NCBI GenBank assembly: GCA_022695795.1
Contig: MU404201.1
Coordinates: 1 to 64,000 of the forward strand
DNA from: Biscogniauxia marginata
Lineage: Eukaryota > Ascomycota > Sordariomycetes > Xylariales > Xylariaceae
Length of the DNA stretch: 64,000 nucleotides
Direction: 5' to 3'
In this document: positions 62,501 through 64,000 of the stretch, one piece after another
Position numbering within the stretch: position 1 is the first letter of the stretch
How the letters are laid out: the number at the start of each line of letters is the position of its first letter
Position numbers and translations under genes: made by a program
The notes under the pieces: generated by a model
Seen by the model: the letters and a program-made list of their open reading frames with translations, nothing else
The model's database searches: none
Told to the model about the DNA's origin: nothing

Positions 62501-63943
62501 ACGGTCTTCTATACCCTCACTCAGTGCGGCTTGCTGCTCATCCTATACACGGCCACGAAGAATCTATTTGGCAGGGTGATCCAGCGCGTAAGCAACGCCA
62601 CCTTCCGGTTCTATGACACCACGCCCGTAGGGCGGTTAATGAACCGCCTAACATCCGACATAGGAATGCTAGACGGTGGCATTATCCAGCCACTTCAGGA
62701 GGTAGCCTTCTGGTCTCTCACTTGGGTGGCCAGTATGATCGTTATTGCCCTAACCACGCCTATATTCTTCATAGCCGCCCTCGTCATGACTCTTTGGTTC
62801 GTGTATATATTCTTTAGCTTCCTACCAACGTCGCAGAGCCTCCGAAGACTCGAGATGGTGTCCCTCAGCCCACTAATGTCAAATTTCGGCATTCTTCTCG
62901 ACGGTTTAGCGACCATAAGAGCCTTCAAGGCGCAGTCACACTTCCAGAACCGCAATATTGCTGTCACAGATGCCTTTCAGAAAATGGACCACTTCTATTG
63001 GAGCCTCCAGTCGTGGCTTATGTACCGGTTTGACGCCCTATCCGCGTTCTCAACGTTCGCTCTCACGGCATTGGCGCTATACCAGGATCTGTCCCCCGGT
63101 CTGACGGCATTCGTCCTCACTAGCGCGGCTCAGTTTGTCAGTGCCACGCATTCACTATGTAAAGCATACGGTCAGCTTCAGATGGACTTCGTCTCAGTGG
63201 AGCGGGTAGTGGAACTTCTCGATCTTGAAGAGGAGCCTAGCGGGGACCTCGAACCCCCGTCCTACTGGCCAACGTATAGCGATAGCATTACCTTCGACTC
63301 GGTGACGCTTAAGTATGCGCCCCATCTTGATCCTTCGCTCTCAGATGTATCCTTTACCATTCCCGGTGGCGCGACCTGCGCCGTGCTGGGCCGCACCGGG
63401 TCGGGCAAGTCAACCCTTGCCCTCGCCCTTCTCGCGACCATGCGCCCAGAGAAGGGCCAGATCCGTGTCGGCAGCATTGATATCGCCCGGGTGGATGTTC
63501 ACGCGTGGCGACAGCGCATTAGCTTCGTGGCACAGGATCCGGTGCTCTTCCCGGGTACGCTACGCGATAACTTGGACCCGTTGCAGGAGCACACTGACGA
63601 GGAGTGCCGTGCCGCGCTGCACCGGATCCTGGGGCCCGCGTGGTCCCTGGACTCAACAGTCGACTCGGGCGGCAAGAACCTCAGCCAGGGTCAGCGTCAG
63701 CTCGTCGGCATCGGCCGGGCCATCCTGCGGCGGAGTCCCGTCATTATCCTCGACGAGGCTACCGCCTCTATCGACAAGGAGACGGCGATGGCAATCCAGG
63801 ACGTGCTACGTGACGAACTACGACAGAGTACCGTCATCACCATCGCCCACCGGCTCGAGGCCGTCAAGGACGCTGATTTTCTCATTCGATTGGACTCTGG
63901 ACGTGTTGTCGAGGCCGGGCCGGCTTCGAAGGCAGGGGAGTAA
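59591..63943 (+). CDS. ABCC-type (MRP-like) ABC transporter
   Basis: Intronless frame of 1450 residues. It has hydrophobic helices at the N-terminus (short TMD0-like segment), then TMD1, NBD1, TMD2, NBD2. NBD1: Walker A GKVGSGKT (about 654), Q-loop YCAQAPWLQ, signature LSGGQ (about 746), Walker B LLLDD with Asp replacing catalytic Glu, the ABCC hallmark. NBD2: Walker A GRTGSGKS (about 1267), LSQGQRQLV (about 1364), Walker B IILDEATASID, H-loop IAHR. The asymmetry (degenerate NBD1, complete NBD2) supports the ABCC group, which exports conjugated or amphipathic compounds. An acidic insert (NDDSDDENETE, about 348-358) followed by a basic stretch interrupts TMD1. The C-terminus ends about 20 residues after the D/H-loop region, slightly short for the family. 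Substrate is unknown. Confidence 0.93.
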   Translation: MIVDIVSSSALAQVAVAGACFLTRIIHLVFPRGPQWLRPFAKEESWNHRRARRWTFWTFILLTLSFIGLALATLVAISPSLNIPGVFEATLWGVALFIAAVDCPKKTPKTLLVLFITAFICGLASLSVAFNRTGHVQILRIAVIFIALIAILAILSMPMRDPDLDTTGIASSEGPPTIQLRSPEDNLTLWQFMTVSWMTPLIYQGYKKQLNDEDVWLLPYEFQHSRLHVLFRDLKGSIIKRLVLANGLDLIIITSLGVLDALANLSTPVLLQHLLKSIENGLDHKRESLLYAMIILAVRLVACQAGVLSLWFSRRAYERSRGELLTTIYAKTLTRKSFGLQTEENDDSDDENETEISEDEPLLETTRQLIDKPKEGRVARLLTFLRLRKSSALRKARSSSQQPATMGKILNLMRNDVYEVAQRFWDFPTFVTKPLQFVLSLVLVWQLLGWPCLLGIAWVIVIQLLNAVCVRAMLKNEKLRRVATDNRLQATSQFVEAIRPLRWYDWQSKWLGKIMEARAKELHLRIVTGLWGVAIAATNLSAGALFPVFSFFAYTYIAGNSLPIYVAFPALSLLMMLETSLKELPYLITVLLNASVAIGRLEAFMAEPDKEEGAYHDITSQIEFHDASLAWTTNKKLVLKDLNLEFDTGLTVVCGKVGSGKTALLQAILGELDKVNGGCVLPNEMVGYCAQAPWLQNMSIRDNILFNFPFDPIRYRKVLDACALTQDLASFVHGDLSNIGENGIGLSGGQKARVALARAVYSQSRILLLDDPLAALDHNTAESIVRKLFRGPLVEGRTVVLVTHRVDICTHIADQVVEIADGKARVLAFDEIAQEIDILSREQEHANAFHEEESHTGTEEQAGLAVPDKFITDENRETGGVVARVYWTYIKAGKLTRWAFIIGIFSVFRFLRVFNSWFLKAWGEAYGNVEVRASIESLSNDINGIFDGLPSPEDDVKPWLIWYAVLGILMTVFYTLTQCGLLLILYTATKNLFGRVIQRVSNATFRFYDTTPVGRLMNRLTSDIGMLDGGIIQPLQEVAFWSLTWVASMIVIALTTPIFFIAALVMTLWFVYIFFSFLPTSQSLRRLEMVSLSPLMSNFGILLDGLATIRAFKAQSHFQNRNIAVTDAFQKMDHFYWSLQSWLMYRFDALSAFSTFALTALALYQDLSPGLTAFVLTSAAQFVSATHSLCKAYGQLQMDFVSVERVVELLDLEEEPSGDLEPPSYWPTYSDSITFDSVTLKYAPHLDPSLSDVSFTIPGGATCAVLGRTGSGKSTLALALLATMRPEKGQIRVGSIDIARVDVHAWRQRISFVAQDPVLFPGTLRDNLDPLQEHTDEECRAALHRILGPAWSLDSTVDSGGKNLSQGQRQLVGIGRAILRRSPVIILDEATASIDKETAMAIQDVLRDELRQSTVITIAHRLEAVKDADFLIRLDSGRVVEAGPASKAGE

Positions 63944-64000
63944 AGTGGACGATCGGTTGTCTGACGGAGGATAACATTGGACACGTTATTCGATGGTAAC

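Overview
The window is nuclear DNA of a filamentous ascomycete. Genes are split by short introns (about 45-125 nt) with GTRNGY-type donors and CTAAC/CTGAC branch points. Filamentous-fungal families are present: Prp4 kinase, mitochondrial acetolactate synthase, a CuMT-type metallothionein, fungal annexin and a LovD-like hydrolase. A 1.6 kb block of almost pure A/T looks like repeat-induced point mutation (RIP) of a mobile element. I infer Sordariomycetes, perhaps Xylariales, from protein style and the many TAGGTACCTAGG-like intergenic motifs; this was not tested by search.

Layout. 1-1371: homopolymer C/G tract (probable contig edge or artefact), then non-coding. 1372-2947: Ran1/Sks1-type kinase. 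2948-13544: about 10.6 kb with no gene I can support, only simple repeats. 13545-22816: housekeeping cluster of PRP4 splicing kinase, TMA7, a PAQR/Izh receptor-like membrane protein and a TFIIIC WD40 subunit (Tfc6-like). 22817-26843: microsatellite-bearing promoter region, an ankyrin protein and an unrecognised F-box-type protein. 27575-29214: RIP-like block. 29662-33929: accessory genes, namely an APH-fold kinase, a LovD/beta-lactamase-like gene broken by one in-frame TAG, and a short-chain dehydrogenase. 33930-43366: sparse accessory DNA with two perfect hairpins, a standalone patatin, a small protein ending in a CaaX-type box and an orphan membrane protein. 43367-45656: ILV2. 48042-48760: remains of an arylsulfatase gene. 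49090-49227: metallothionein. 50942-52548: GAL1 galactokinase. 53643-55655: a low-complexity ORF and a Ser/Thr-rich secreted protein. 57385-58750: annexin. 59591-63943: an intronless ABCC-type ABC transporter.

The genes do not form one pathway. The window alternates conserved housekeeping genes with accessory stretches carrying decayed or broken genes. I found no CRISPR array, rRNA or complete tRNA, and no clearly undescribed system. The most useful discoveries are the sulfatase pseudogene, the nonsense-broken LovD-like gene, the 26-residue metallothionein with a nine-base last exon, the CaaX small protein with a 16-nt first exon, and an unusually long PRP4 intron.
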